Made by a program: the position numbers and the translations under genes
NCBI GenBank assembly: GCA_918026815.1
Contig: CAKJVC010000142.1
Span: 1-64,000 of the forward strand
Length of the DNA stretch: 64,000 bases
Direction of reading: 5' to 3'
Source: Chalara sp. BL73
Lineage: Eukaryota > Ascomycota > Leotiomycetes > Helotiales
In this document: piece after piece, positions 45,124 through 55,915 of the stretch
Layout: every line of letters begins with the position of its first letter
How positions within the stretch are numbered: position 1 is the stretch's first letter
The notes under the pieces: generated by a model
The model's database searches: none
Told to the model about the DNA's origin: nothing
Seen by the model: the letters and a program-made list of their open reading frames with translations, nothing else

Positions 45124-45221
45124 GTTTAGGATTCAGCCAAAAGCAAGGCAACACAGCACCCCCACAGGCACACCAACAAAGGACCTGAGTACTTAGCTCT
45201 GGGTAGTTCCCAGTGACCATG
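45124..45221 (+). repeat. Diverged direct repeat, partner at 43346-43442
   Basis: Second copy of the ~95-bp repeat, lying 60 bp upstream of the C48 peptidase ATG and so overlapping its likely promoter. Relative to the first copy it carries mostly G-to-A and T-to-C type differences. Confidence 0.6.
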
Positions 45222-45280
45222 TCCCACAGACACTCTACTCTTGTAGCACCTTTCTCAAAGAAAAATTCGGAAGGCACGCA

Positions 45281-48200
45281 ATGGACGTGAGCAACTTATC
45301 AGCAGAAATTTGGCCAAATGCCGCTCAAACAATGAATGTGCAACCAGAACAACTACTTGACCCCTGGCCAAACGACACTGTCAATTCTGGCAATGTGTTT
45401 GATGATTCTATGTCCCTATTCAAACAGTTCGTCTCTGCTGTAACTGAAGATACTAGAAATGGCTTACAGAACCAGCCAGAGGTGGGTTGAGGGTTTTGTC
45501 TGTTCCTGCAAATGGCTAATAGTTCTTTGTAGTTTCCAGCACTTGTGCGAGATTTGTGCATGAAGGCGCCGTCCATTGCTCTTAAATTTGCGAATGAGAC
45601 ATTCGATTGCCTTGGAGATGACTCTGGAACCGAAGTTCGGGGCCTTGACAATAATGAGCCAGGTGTTGGTTCTAGGAGGCGGTCGGGGAGAAAAGAGCCG
45701 AACACCAATTACCAGATTCCCAAATCCTCCAGACTGCGAGCTAAGACCAACAGTAACGGAGCTGACACCTCCCAAGAAGATGAGGTCACGTGTCTATTCC
45801 TTCACGACGATTCCTCTATCAACCCAAGTACAGAAACTCTCCTGGTGGAGAGCCCGTTTTTAGGATTGGACGACTTCCAAAAAGAAATACAGGGCCAACC
45901 TCATCCCCGTAGTCGCTCCGTATCACCCATACGCAATACCTCATCACCACCCCAACGGAAGGTACCCTGTGGTGGCTACGATCCTGATCTGGGTCTCGTC
46001 GACACAGAGCCTCCAGTGGTGCTCAAAGAAGTGACTGGGAGGAGTGAGGACAGCGCTGGTACACTCCGCCTAGAAGAGGCAGAAAAGGAGGAGCAAATAA
46101 CACTGCCAAATTCCAAGGAGTCAACGTCCAGTGACCGACCTACACTAACCGCCTCTTCCCATGAAGAGCCAACCACACCTGCATCTATCTCATCAGCACT
46201 AGGACGGCAAATTAGACTTAAGACACCTCTGTCTGATGATGAAACCATCACGTCAAATACGACTTTAGAAATGGGGTCGCTTCTGTCGCCATTGACGCAA
46301 TATGACCAGACGGCATCTTTGTCAGGTAGAGATAGTACGGGCTGCCCAGAGACACCTCTATTGCGGCCATCCAAGACGACACAGCAGCAGCTCAGCCAGG
46401 AGAGCAATGATGCCATACAAGTGCAAAACTCCGGCGAGAAACAATTGATTTTAGCACAAGAAAATCAAACTATTGCACCACTCACCCCGCTTACAGAATC
46501 TCCGTCTTTTGACGACATGGTCGCCAATTCTGTTCAAATAGTCTATGAGATGAGCAAGTGTCAGGAGATTGTAACAGATGTTCATTCAAAAATTCTCAGG
46601 GGTTTACGGTCAAAGCTTGACAATACAGTGGCCTTGACTCTTGCTCCAGAAAGACAGGGCTCCATCACATTAGACCCTATAACGTGGTCATCTTCTATGT
46701 GGATCAACATGCTGGAAGCAGGTCATAACCGTTCTAGAAAATCGTCTATCTTCAACATGATAGAATGGATCGGTGCCTCGGAGTGGTTTGACGCTGAGAT
46801 CGAGGACGCTAAGAAGGCACCGCCGCCTACCAAACGCGGGGTGCCTAGAACACGTTTGGCAACCATAATTCTGATTAAATATATGAAAGAAGCATATGGT
46901 AATACGGAAATAGAAAACCCAGGAACGCTCGCCTTAAAAAGCAGTGAGGATTGCCCATCGTTCATGGATTCGGCAAAGGTTGAGAAGAAGATTTTTGACG
47001 CAAGAAGACTTCGGCTGAACGTGGTTTTCCAGAGAGGGCGAATATTGCGTCGCCTGATTCAGGAGACTCATTTGGGAATTCTTTTCGATGAAAATATCTG
47101 GTAAGCCAGTTCTGTATCCCATATATCATGGCACTCACTAATTGTACGATAATTGCTAGGAAGTATATAAAATCGGGGCAAGAACACGTCGACAGGCTAG
47201 CGAAAACTTTCCAAGCAGACCCGCGAAAGATGAAACTTCTTTCAATCCTCGATGAACAAGTAGAACTGCTAGCCAAGGAAGGGCGGCCAAACCTGAGCAG
47301 CCTCTTTGACTCCCTTGAAGCAAACTCCTTGATACCATCTGAGGTCGTCTCAAGCCTACGAACTGAGTATGGTTTCGAAGAAGTAAGGCTCAAAATTTGG
47401 ATGTCCACACATACACTAACATCTACGTCAAACAACAGGAACCAGTGTCACAGCTTTGCCTTGAAGCTGCTATTAACCGAGTCGTAGAAGAGATTAGTCA
47501 TATTCTCGGCAAGTCTATCGTCGGTGATCAGGACTGTATCATGATAAACGGTACAGGGGAACTTTCGTGTGGCATGTTCAACAGGCTTCGTTCCAGGGCA
47601 TGGCTCAAAAATTGGGATATTGCCGCCGCTCTGGAGATGGCCGATAAGTCACCATCCGTAAGACACCATCTGAGCATCCCATTTCATAAAGAAGATATAG
47701 ATGGCAATATCATGCCGATTTCCAATCCTTTGAGGGGTTGGAGAAAGAAGATCGATGACTGGAGGGCCGAGGTTGAAAATGATATTGAGCGCCAGGTATA
47801 CATTTGTCCATTAAATGTCAATGCAAACCACTTCACGCTGCTCGAAATCAACGAGGAGGCGAAGATGATCTATCACTATGACTCGATGGCAAGCCCTGGG
47901 ATTCGTCAGCGAAAAAAAAAAACTTCGCTGGTTAGACGCGCAATTGAGGTACGTGGACTGAACAGCTACTTGAAGCAAGTACTAATCTTTCACAGGCGGA
48001 GTTCAGACACCTAGGATTCAAGTACGCTGAGGCAGTAAGTATGTAAGATGAGACATTGCTTGGTGCTAACTCGATAACCAGCCTACTCCCCAGCAGGAAG
48101 ATGGCTGGAGTTGCGGTCTGATGGTCATACGCAACGCCAAACGGCGAATGAACGGTCTCGCAGTCGGCAAGTGGCACGATAGAGTGAATCCAGACCGTGT

Positions 48201-48366
48201 TATTAAAGAAATAGTGGGTGATTGTCAGATGTTCCTTGCAAACGGTGCGCTTCAGCCAAGCCCATTGTCCAAGAAACGCAAAAGGATTGTCGAAGACCTT
48301 CAAGACGATATTGAGCAGCCGAGTCGTAGTTCTAAAAGACTTCGGGATATCACTAAGGATTCGTAG
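45281..48366 (+). CDS. Ulp1-like C48 cysteine peptidase, six exons, 941 aa
   Basis: Exons 45281-45481, 45533-47100, 47160-47382, 47439-47948, 47996-48034 and 48082-48366, with introns of 47-59 nt and consistent phases. The first ~450 residues are Ser/Thr/Pro/Gln-rich and disordered; a helical charged region follows. The C-terminal ~200 residues carry the C48 (Ulp1/SENP) catalytic set in order: His795 in ANHFTLLEI, Asp812 in YHYDS, Gln852 and Cys858 in QEDGWSCGL. All are present, so cleavage of SUMO or another ubiquitin-like protein is plausible, but the substrate is inferred. C48 domains are also frequent in transposable elements. A basic C-terminus (KKRKR) suggests nuclear location. It is followed 760 bp downstream, on the same strand, by the JmjC-SET gene. 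Confidence 0.85.
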
Positions 48367-49127
48367 ATCGCTCTCGATACGATGAGACCCAGATTTGGTA
48401 CTTGTGAGAGATAAAATTGTTACCAGCTTGTCGAGAAACGCATTGCTTTAAAATGATTTCATTACCTGGATATGTCATTTGATGCGGAATTACGTACAAG
48501 CTTGTTTAAGGTAATGCAACCTTCACCTTCGAAGGCATCGAAGTTCGTGATGTGAAAAAGCATGTGCATACCTCGTTTACAGAATACAAGAAAGTTGCTC
48601 CATATTGCACAGCAAAAAGCATAAGTGAGTATGTTTCTAGTCTAAATCTTAAAGCAGTTCACCATTATGACATCAATTTTCGCGAGTCTCGAAGGAAAAT
48701 TAATGTTCTATCGCACAATTTGCTGCCTGAGTGTGCGCTTGGCTCTTAAACCAACTAGGAGTGGGGGAGATTAATTTTAAAGTTCAGAGGTTCTCGTGTG
48801 GGGGCCGTCTGCTTGTCAAGCTCCGATGAAAACACGTCAGCACCCCGAAAATTTTAGGGGCACATTATTTGTATGTAATTACTGAGCTCTTGCTATTCTT
48901 GCATGGTTGTTACTATGGCCATAATTGTTGTTACCGTCAAACACGCCTTAAAAAGTCGTTAGGTCACGAGTGTGCGCTACCAGTAATCTTGCCTTATATG
49001 GTCAGGTGGCTGAGTCAGCGGTTGGTATTTTCCGATGAGACCTCAGCACCCCTTCTCCAGGTTCAACATCAATATCAGCAACCCATCTTAAGCGTATCTC
49101 GTTTCTAACCTTTTTTTGAGATTCACG
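48367..49127. other. Intergenic, nothing seen
   Basis: Space between the C48 peptidase gene and the JmjC-SET gene. It is AT-rich with no recognisable gene. A CT-rich leader (about 49105-49117) precedes the next ATG. Confidence 0.5.
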
Positions 49128-51983
49128 ATGGCAGACCTCACGGAGAAAGTAGAATCTCTTGAGAGACGACTCGACAAGTTGTTAACCGTATTCAACCGTA
49201 TCCGAAAATCTCTCACCAGTGAGCATCCCAAGCGGCACCGCTCAGTTCACACTAAGACCCCAGGCAGACAACCGGAATGGGTGGAGAAAATATTCCAGCA
49301 TTTCGATAAAATTTCAGTAGAATTAAAGAGTGTCAAGATGACGCTCGACGCACGCTCATCCATAGACAAGGGCAATTCGCCAATCGATGCAGCAGTAACG
49401 AATAGTGAAACTGCGCCAGAAGCCGAGTTGCAGCATGACGCTCCATCACAACGTCAGTGCCCAGAACAGGTGCTTCAAGCAATTCCTCAAAACGGACAGC
49501 GAGAATCAGTGGCAGCCAATGCACCTGAGTTAGTGGGGCGCCTATCTCCACGTCCCGGCCAGAATATCATGACAGAAGAGCCTCCGCCACAAGCCTACCC
49601 AGTGCCTGTTGGCTGCGAGGTCTCGCTCACACTACCCACTTCGACCGAATCTTTCAACAGCACGGTGCAGTTAAATAATGCATTACTTGATCCATTGTCA
49701 GAGGAAGGAAACGCACCAACATTTAATTGCAACTACAAAGATATTGGCGGAAACCTAAATGAAGTAAAGTTCGTTCAGTTTTCATCCAATCCATGGGTCA
49801 AAAAGAAGGGCTATTTTAAGCTTGCGGTCCAAGGTTTACCACCTCTCATTGTAGAAAACGCCTCGTTTAATCAGCCGGGGAAAGATCATTGCACGAATTT
49901 CTCATGCCAATTGGATTCTCGAGGATTCCTTAAAGTGACTAAGGAACAGAATGAAAAAATTAAGTTCCCTGGCTTTCCACTTCCTGAAAGCCAGGGAGAA
50001 TCCTGGTCGCAACGATCACAGAAAGAATTTTGGGAGGGCGCACTCAAGGAACCTCCGCAAGATATGCTTTACGTTATCGGTGACCCTCTATTTCCAGATA
50101 TTGAGCTTAGTCCTGGGAAAGGTCTGAAACGAGTAGATGGTTACGAGAAGTTTCGCGGCATCGGGACAACATACGCCTATCTGAGCTTCGGGGTGTCTTT
50201 TTCAGTCATGCATGGGGAGGATGCCAAGTTTCGCTCAATAAACCTTTTACGATCTGGGGAACGCAAATTTTGGCTTGTAGTGGAGCCAGTTTACGAGAAA
50301 GAACTGGAGCGTCACATGGCTCAGGAATTCCCCGAGATAGAAAATTGCTCCCAGGCGTTACGCCACCTGAGCCGTGTTATTCCCCCCAGAAAACTGGATG
50401 AGTGGAAGATTCCATACTCTCTTGACTATTGCAAGCCAGGAGAGGCCATCGTGACAGAGCCAGGAGCGTTTCACCAGGTCTTAAACATGGGATCCAACTA
50501 CGCTATTGCAATTAATATTTTATACGGTTCGTCACCAACCGTTCCCAACGGTTACAAATTTTGTCAGAAAAGCTGCGACCCGTATGCGATAACGGCAGCC
50601 CACTTACGACTTCGTGAGGAGGGGGGTCCACTGGCCAAGGTTCAAGCAAACAAGAGGACGCGTCTGCCGCGATACAAAGTGCAACCGAATGTTATCCCGT
50701 CGAAAAGGAAGACCACTCTGGTCGAGTCTCAGTCGAGGACACTATTCATCCCGCCTCAAATAGGTAGCCTTCTGGAGGCTGTTTGTGGGAAAGAGGCTTT
50801 TCATCACTTGTGCACTCTGATCTACAGCTGGAGAGATCGGCAGAAACCTTTTTTCGAGAATAGTGATGGCGAGGCTCCCGCTGTGCACCTCGTACAGGCC
50901 ATTGGTACTTTAGAGAAAAGGTCACACCTCACCGAGTTCTTGGATCGTTTCGCGAAGCTTAAGCTAGTGGAAGTGATAAACGAAGGGAAGGATGGCCGGA
51001 TGCGTGCAGATCCAGTAGCCATTGCAAACCTCATAAATGGCCTTGGGTGGGAGAACAACAAAACGAACCGTAAAAAGTTACATCATTACCTTGAAGAAGG
51101 CCGGCGATGGAAAAGAATATGTGGCAGCTTCAACGGCCTTTTATGCCTCATTCCTCCGAGCCGGGAGGATGGGGAAAGTCTCCAGATATCTGGTCGTGTG
51201 TGCCGTGAGCTCTCTGGCAAAGATATAGAGTTGTTTCACTCTCTTTTAACAGCCAATGAGTTCGTACAGCCTATGTGTCGGGCAGGGAAAACCTTCCAAG
51301 CATCGATTTGGTCTGACGTGGAAGTCCCTGAGTTCAAATGGGAGGCTGAAGATCCTAGAGAGACCTCTCGATTATCCATGAAAGAGCTGGCTCCCTTCAT
51401 GGAAAAGTTCTTTGTGATAACGGAAAATGAGTATAGTCCCGAGAAATATGACTGGCCGAAACCAGACCGTTGGCTTTGGGACTGGCCACAGCACCCTATG
51501 TGGGTTCCCTCTTCCGATCGTCAGTGCGATCTATGCAATAGAGAAAAATGCAATTGCATTGCTACATGTTTACCTGAGAACAAGCCTCGGATCACGTATG
51601 AACGGGGAAAAGGGCAAGGCGTTCGCGTGAATGGGTCAACCTACGTAAAAGGTCAAATCCTGGAGGAATATCGCGGGGAAGTCGTACCTCTCGAAACTTA
51701 TCACGACGGCTGGTCCATGGAGTTTATAAGACCCGACCTTGACGATGAGCCTGTCGCTCAGATTTACTCAAGGGAAATGGGTAATTGGGTTAGGAAGGTC
51801 AATCACTCGTGTCACCCTTCTGCAAAGTTCTGCGTAATGAAAATATCTGGGTGGTGGAGGCAAATGCTCATCGCAATTCAGGATATACCGCATAATGGCG
51901 AAATAACGGCCTCTTGCGGGAGGAATTTCCTAAAGGGACAGGGAAAAGAATGTTTCTGTGAAGCCTGCAATTCAACACGCTAA
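49128..51983 (+). CDS. JmjC-SET fusion protein, 951 aa
   Basis: Uninterrupted single-exon gene. Residues 1-30 (DLTEKVESLERRLDKLL) form a coiled coil; about 60-170 are disordered. A JmjC domain follows (about 300-480), with Fe(II) ligands His-x-Glu in SVMHGEDAKF (about 362 and 364) and a distal His in EPGAFHQVLNMG (about 448), so the metal site looks intact; it would demethylate histone lysines. A helical linker precedes a Cys-rich stretch (CDLCNREKCNCIATC, about 805-820), a SET domain (about 825-935: YERGKGQGVRV, then EEYRGEV, and NHSCHPSAK) and post-SET cysteines (CFCEAC). Where SET domains usually carry the catalytic Tyr (SYG/DYG) this reads ASCG, so methyltransferase activity may be lost. 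Start chosen at the first ATG, 49128. Confidence 0.85.
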   Translation: MADLTEKVESLERRLDKLLTVFNRIRKSLTSEHPKRHRSVHTKTPGRQPEWVEKIFQHFDKISVELKSVKMTLDARSSIDKGNSPIDAAVTNSETAPEAELQHDAPSQRQCPEQVLQAIPQNGQRESVAANAPELVGRLSPRPGQNIMTEEPPPQAYPVPVGCEVSLTLPTSTESFNSTVQLNNALLDPLSEEGNAPTFNCNYKDIGGNLNEVKFVQFSSNPWVKKKGYFKLAVQGLPPLIVENASFNQPGKDHCTNFSCQLDSRGFLKVTKEQNEKIKFPGFPLPESQGESWSQRSQKEFWEGALKEPPQDMLYVIGDPLFPDIELSPGKGLKRVDGYEKFRGIGTTYAYLSFGVSFSVMHGEDAKFRSINLLRSGERKFWLVVEPVYEKELERHMAQEFPEIENCSQALRHLSRVIPPRKLDEWKIPYSLDYCKPGEAIVTEPGAFHQVLNMGSNYAIAINILYGSSPTVPNGYKFCQKSCDPYAITAAHLRLREEGGPLAKVQANKRTRLPRYKVQPNVIPSKRKTTLVESQSRTLFIPPQIGSLLEAVCGKEAFHHLCTLIYSWRDRQKPFFENSDGEAPAVHLVQAIGTLEKRSHLTEFLDRFAKLKLVEVINEGKDGRMRADPVAIANLINGLGWENNKTNRKKLHHYLEEGRRWKRICGSFNGLLCLIPPSREDGESLQISGRVCRELSGKDIELFHSLLTANEFVQPMCRAGKTFQASIWSDVEVPEFKWEAEDPRETSRLSMKELAPFMEKFFVITENEYSPEKYDWPKPDRWLWDWPQHPMWVPSSDRQCDLCNREKCNCIATCLPENKPRITYERGKGQGVRVNGSTYVKGQILEEYRGEVVPLETYHDGWSMEFIRPDLDDEPVAQIYSREMGNWVRKVNHSCHPSAKFCVMKISGWWRQMLIAIQDIPHNGEITASCGRNFLKGQGKECFCEACNSTR

Positions 51984-51990
51984 CGAGGCT

Positions 51991-52043
51991 GATCGTGCAC
52001 GGGCCACAGTGCCAAAGTTCGGCACTGTGGCCCGTGCACGATC
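51991..52043. repeat. Perfect 23-bp hairpin
   Basis: Left arm 51991-52013 and right arm 52021-52043 are exact reverse complements (23 of 23), around the 7-nt loop aaagttc. It begins 8 nt after the JmjC-SET stop codon, so it lies in the 3' UTR. Arms start gatcgtgcacgggccacagt. It is GC-rich and would fold stably in RNA. It could be a fold-back insertion, an RNA-processing element or a small-RNA precursor. Confidence 0.9.
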
Positions 52044-52903
52044 ACGGGGGCAGAACCGCAGAGAGAGGGCTTGCTATCATGTGATCTGGAATTGAACATT
52101 TCTACCCTTTTGTGGTATTTAACTACACTTATTATTATTGCCAACTTGAAGACATGACGAATCAGGGATGTTAAGTACAGATAGAGGCAACAGGATAGCT
52201 TCTACCAAAGAGTGATAATGTCCTTCCAACTTAGAGCACAGACTCAGGTAGACACGGGAGGACGACAATGCCTCGCCCAACCACCGTGCAATGGAGGAAA
52301 GTGGTGCGAGCTCCCCATGGAGGATAAATAGCTAGTGGTGAGGTGAAGTGAAGATTCAAGGATTTAATATGAAAGAAGGTCCCACGAAAATATGGCCTTG
52401 CTTACCTTATTAAGTTCGAAAGATAAATTACACGTTGCTGCTACCACGTCAAGCTCGCGGGATCCTCAGAAGCCTGAAAACGTGGATCTGCAGAACCTGA
52501 AAATGTCAAGATAGATTCTTCAAGGATGGTAGTATTTCTAGAGAAACTCAGGAAAGCTTACTATGTGCGTAAAAATGGTTGTCGAACGAACAAAATGTGG
52601 TTGCTGGGCTGAAGTACGTCAAGGTGCCACTTTGGAATCACAAAGGAGTGCAAAAATTGTGAGTGGGAATGTTATTGTTTGAGAATCATTTGCCTTATTT
52701 CAGTTCCTTTTAATCAGTTTCCTATACCTGATCATATTTTTACTGGCGAGAGGAAATAGCTACATATAACCTCTCTTGCGTAAATGCTTGATGCCTTTGA
52801 TGTAAGCACAGGGTCTCTATGATGTTGATACTGCTCATAGCACCTCATCGCTTAGCATGTTGGTCCTTTAAGATCCAACAATGGTAATCGCTTGCTTCTG
52901 TGC
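52044..52903. other. Convergent intergenic region, nothing seen
   Basis: Lies between the 3' ends of the JmjC-SET gene and the RING-patatin gene. No gene, domain or repeat is seen. Confidence 0.5.
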
Positions 52904-55900
52904 TCAATCGATTATACACGGATTTGAGTTGTCCATTGAAATTCCAGTGTAAGTACGCCTACGCTCACTACTCCCAAAAACGCAATTGAGCTTCTGATCA
53001 GCAATCAGGGTGTTAAGGATATAGGGGCAGTTGCTGATACTCATGACTGACTTCGTGATACCGTCAATACGTATATCGAGCACGGTATCGAGGGATGGCG
53101 TCTCGAGCTCAAAATATTTTGAGAAACCGACTCCTTCACGCATTTGATTGTATATCTGGTTTGTGAAACAAGGTACCACTTGTCCAGCATAGTAGAAATG
53201 CGCTTTCGTCTTTTGTAGTCGAGTGATCAATATCTGGTAAGCTTCCGTATCAGAGCGGAGTCGACAGAGAATTTGCCCAGTGCATCGAAATCCGATATCA
53301 ACTAGTTGTGGTACCGCCAAAAGCTCAATATAGAACAGGGATGCAAGCAGCCGATCAGCGCCATTCACTGCATTTTGGTCCGCATCGTATAAATAGCGTT
53401 GGTCAACTATGCACGGGATAGATGAAATTTTGGGTGGGGGATCTCCAGGGTTTTCGCCTAAGCAAATGAGAATATCTACTGGCTTTCGCTGACGAGACCA
53501 GATCACGTCTTGTTCTCTCAAAGTCATGTCTATAAGCCCATTAATGCTTTTTCGTTTCTTCTGCTTGTACCCTAGAAATGGTTTTGTGCTACAATGAGTT
53601 AGTTTTGAATTCAGATAGGTTTGTAGTTAGAGAATTACCTAGTCGAGATTCGAGCACTGTATCGTATTAGTCAAGGTTACAATCATAATGCTTCTAGCTT
53701 ACATTTCCCAAAGAAAAATCTCTCGCTTGGTATTACGTGGGCGTATCAATTTTTCTCTCTCGGATTTGTGTATACTTTTATTGTAATTCGCAAATATACA
53801 TGATACCGAATTCTTTTCCGTCATTACTGCTATCGATATTTTTGCTTGCCAATTACACTGGAATAATCTTCTTCGCGGAGTGAAGACCTTTTTCAGAGTA
53901 TGATTGATAGAAGGCTTAAAGCTTAGTGACTTTTTCCATTGTTGGGCATTAAAGATAGATTCTCGTATCGAAGACCATTGTTTTACGGGTCTTTCGTTGA
54001 CCCTGACTTCATGTGTCCCAGGACCGGCGATCCTTTCGTCCTCCTCTAAAGGTATAAGAGAATTGTTGAAAAGTTCCTCTTGGCAATCATCGGCACTGTT
54101 ACTCTTGCAGAATATCTGGAGGCACACTAAAGAGCCTATCCATTTTATTAGCAATTGTTTGGACTCTGTACATCCATAGACATTTACGTACCCAGACCAG
54201 TGGCAGTGCATATGTCGAACAGATCTGGAAGCTTTACAGGTAGTCCGATATTTTTTTCGAGTGTTTTTAGTCTTTGTAGATCCAACTTGTCATGGCCATC
54301 GAAAGTCAAGCATCGGACGCCGGCTGTATATGGTTTCAAATGGAATTCTACTTGATTAGAACCTTGACACAAAGGACAATGCTTTATTGAAAACATCCAT
54401 GGATCTTCTCCAAAAGTCCAGCCATAATTAGAAACACACTGATCGCATAGTGAATGGCCACAAGACAACATTCGCTGGGGCGGCCGTGCAATACAACGGA
54501 GGCATGTTCTATGGCTAAATATTTCCATCCATATACCAGAAAACTTAGATAGAATCTCTTGGTGCATATCAGACATATCGCTGGAGCGATTGTAGCATTG
54601 CTGTATTTGCTGAGAGAAGGTTGTTTTAACTTTCGACCGGAACTGCATGAATGTCTCCGGGTCAAGTACGTTGGCCTCATTCTGTAATTGCCTTAACACT
54701 TCGCTGTACCAGCTTTCAAACATATATTCAGGATCGAAGGCTATGCAAGCGTAAGTCATTGCTGAAAATCTTTTGGGTACACTTACTATGCATATTAGGT
54801 GGAAAGGCATCAAGAGCAAGTGCTGAGGCAACGACAGGCGCTACAAACAGCATCAAAAATGGAGGTTTCGAAAGCTTTATCAAGGTAGCAAGGTGCAAAT
54901 GAAAGTCCCAGGGGATTGGATTCTCAATGCGCGCTGCCTTGATAAATTCGAATGGCGTGATGATATCCTTCGCAAAGTGAATGCAAGCTGAGTGAAAGAG
55001 CGACTTAAAGTGCTGTGCCGAGAATGCCATTCTAGCAGAAATCCGAAGGTTCTGAACATCTTGAGATTCTTGCAGAATTCTTAACCTTAGCCTGTCGACC
55101 TGTTTAGTTCTGATGCCGACATTCCTTTCACCTATCTGCAAGAGCGGAACAACTCGAATGTCTCCAAACTGGCCTCGAAGCAATTCGTTAAAATCGTTAT
55201 TGGAAAGAGGGTCGTTACTCTTTTGCATCAAAGAAGAGCTTCTTTTATCCGTTTCTTGCCGAAGTTGTTTCATAAATGCTATTGTGGTGAGTTTCTCATC
55301 AAACGTGCTAATCTCATCCCAGTCTACTATGATCAATATCTTTGAATTGATAGATATCGGTTGCTTCGATACTCTATTACTCGTGACTATGAGCCATGAT
55401 GCTAGAATACTTGCAACTTTGCGAGTACCACCGAAATCGCTTGCAAAGAAGCAAGCGAGTGTACTGAATGGAAGGACAAGCTGGGAGTATACCAGAGTTG
55501 GCACTGAATTGGAATCGATTGAACACCACCGAAGAGAATGGTGCTCCGTTTCGCCTAATCTGGTTCGAGCAATAGCCTTTTTCCATCCTGAAATATCATG
55601 CATTTCACAGTCGGCTATCAGAATTGGCGACTGAGATTCATTGTGACCAGTAACATTATTCAGATGAATTTTGTTATGGTCGAGTGTATTACGAACAGAA
55701 AATATGTCTGCTAAATGTAGTGTTTTAGCTTTTTTCCCTATGAACATAACAATTTGTGGATATGAAGAATCTTTGATGCTTGAAAGGGGTCTGAAATGCT
55801 CTTCAAGAACTGGGCTAGGTAGCAGCCTTAGATCAAGCCAGGTAGACGATGGCATATTGGGTATGTCATGTTCAAGTTTGCTTTGCATTCTTGGCTTATA

Positions 55901-55915
55901 ATATCTCCTCTGCAT
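52904..55915 (-). CDS. RING + degenerate patatin-like protein, five exons, 937 aa
   Basis: Exons 55915-54787, 54740-54192, 54135-53703, 53656-53639 (18-nt microexon) and 53588-52904; introns 46, 56, 46 and 50 nt, all phases consistent. The first 376 residues match, as I recall, the N-terminal region of large fungal patatin proteins (STWLDLRLLPSPVLEEHFRP). A RING-like finger follows (C456, C459, C470, H472, C475, C478, C498, C501). The patatin-like region (about 515-900) keeps the fold order, but the catalytic motifs are changed: DGGGxRG reads DGHDKLD, the nucleophile box GxSxG reads ATGLG (556-560, no Ser), and the DG(G/A) box reads NGL (726-728). Lipase activity is therefore unlikely. Patatin-like proteins are recurrent Starship cargo and are also part of fungal NLR-type proteins. 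Confidence 0.85.

Larger units (their letters stand above)
41750..45280. other. 3.5-kb desert
   Basis: No gene I can support on either strand. Frames of up to about 95 codons are scattered but lack domains and codon bias. A diverged repeat pair (43346-43442 and 45124-45221) lies within it. The region looks like decayed repetitive DNA. Confidence 0.5.

Noticed and set aside
49974..50006. 12-bp inverted repeat inside the JmjC-SET coding region
   Set aside because: Short, within conserved coding sequence, and expected by chance in a 3-kb gene.
54762..54786. 25-nt intron in the RING-patatin gene
   Set aside because: Too short for a fungal intron; the acceptor 21 nt further on gives a 46-nt intron in the same phase.
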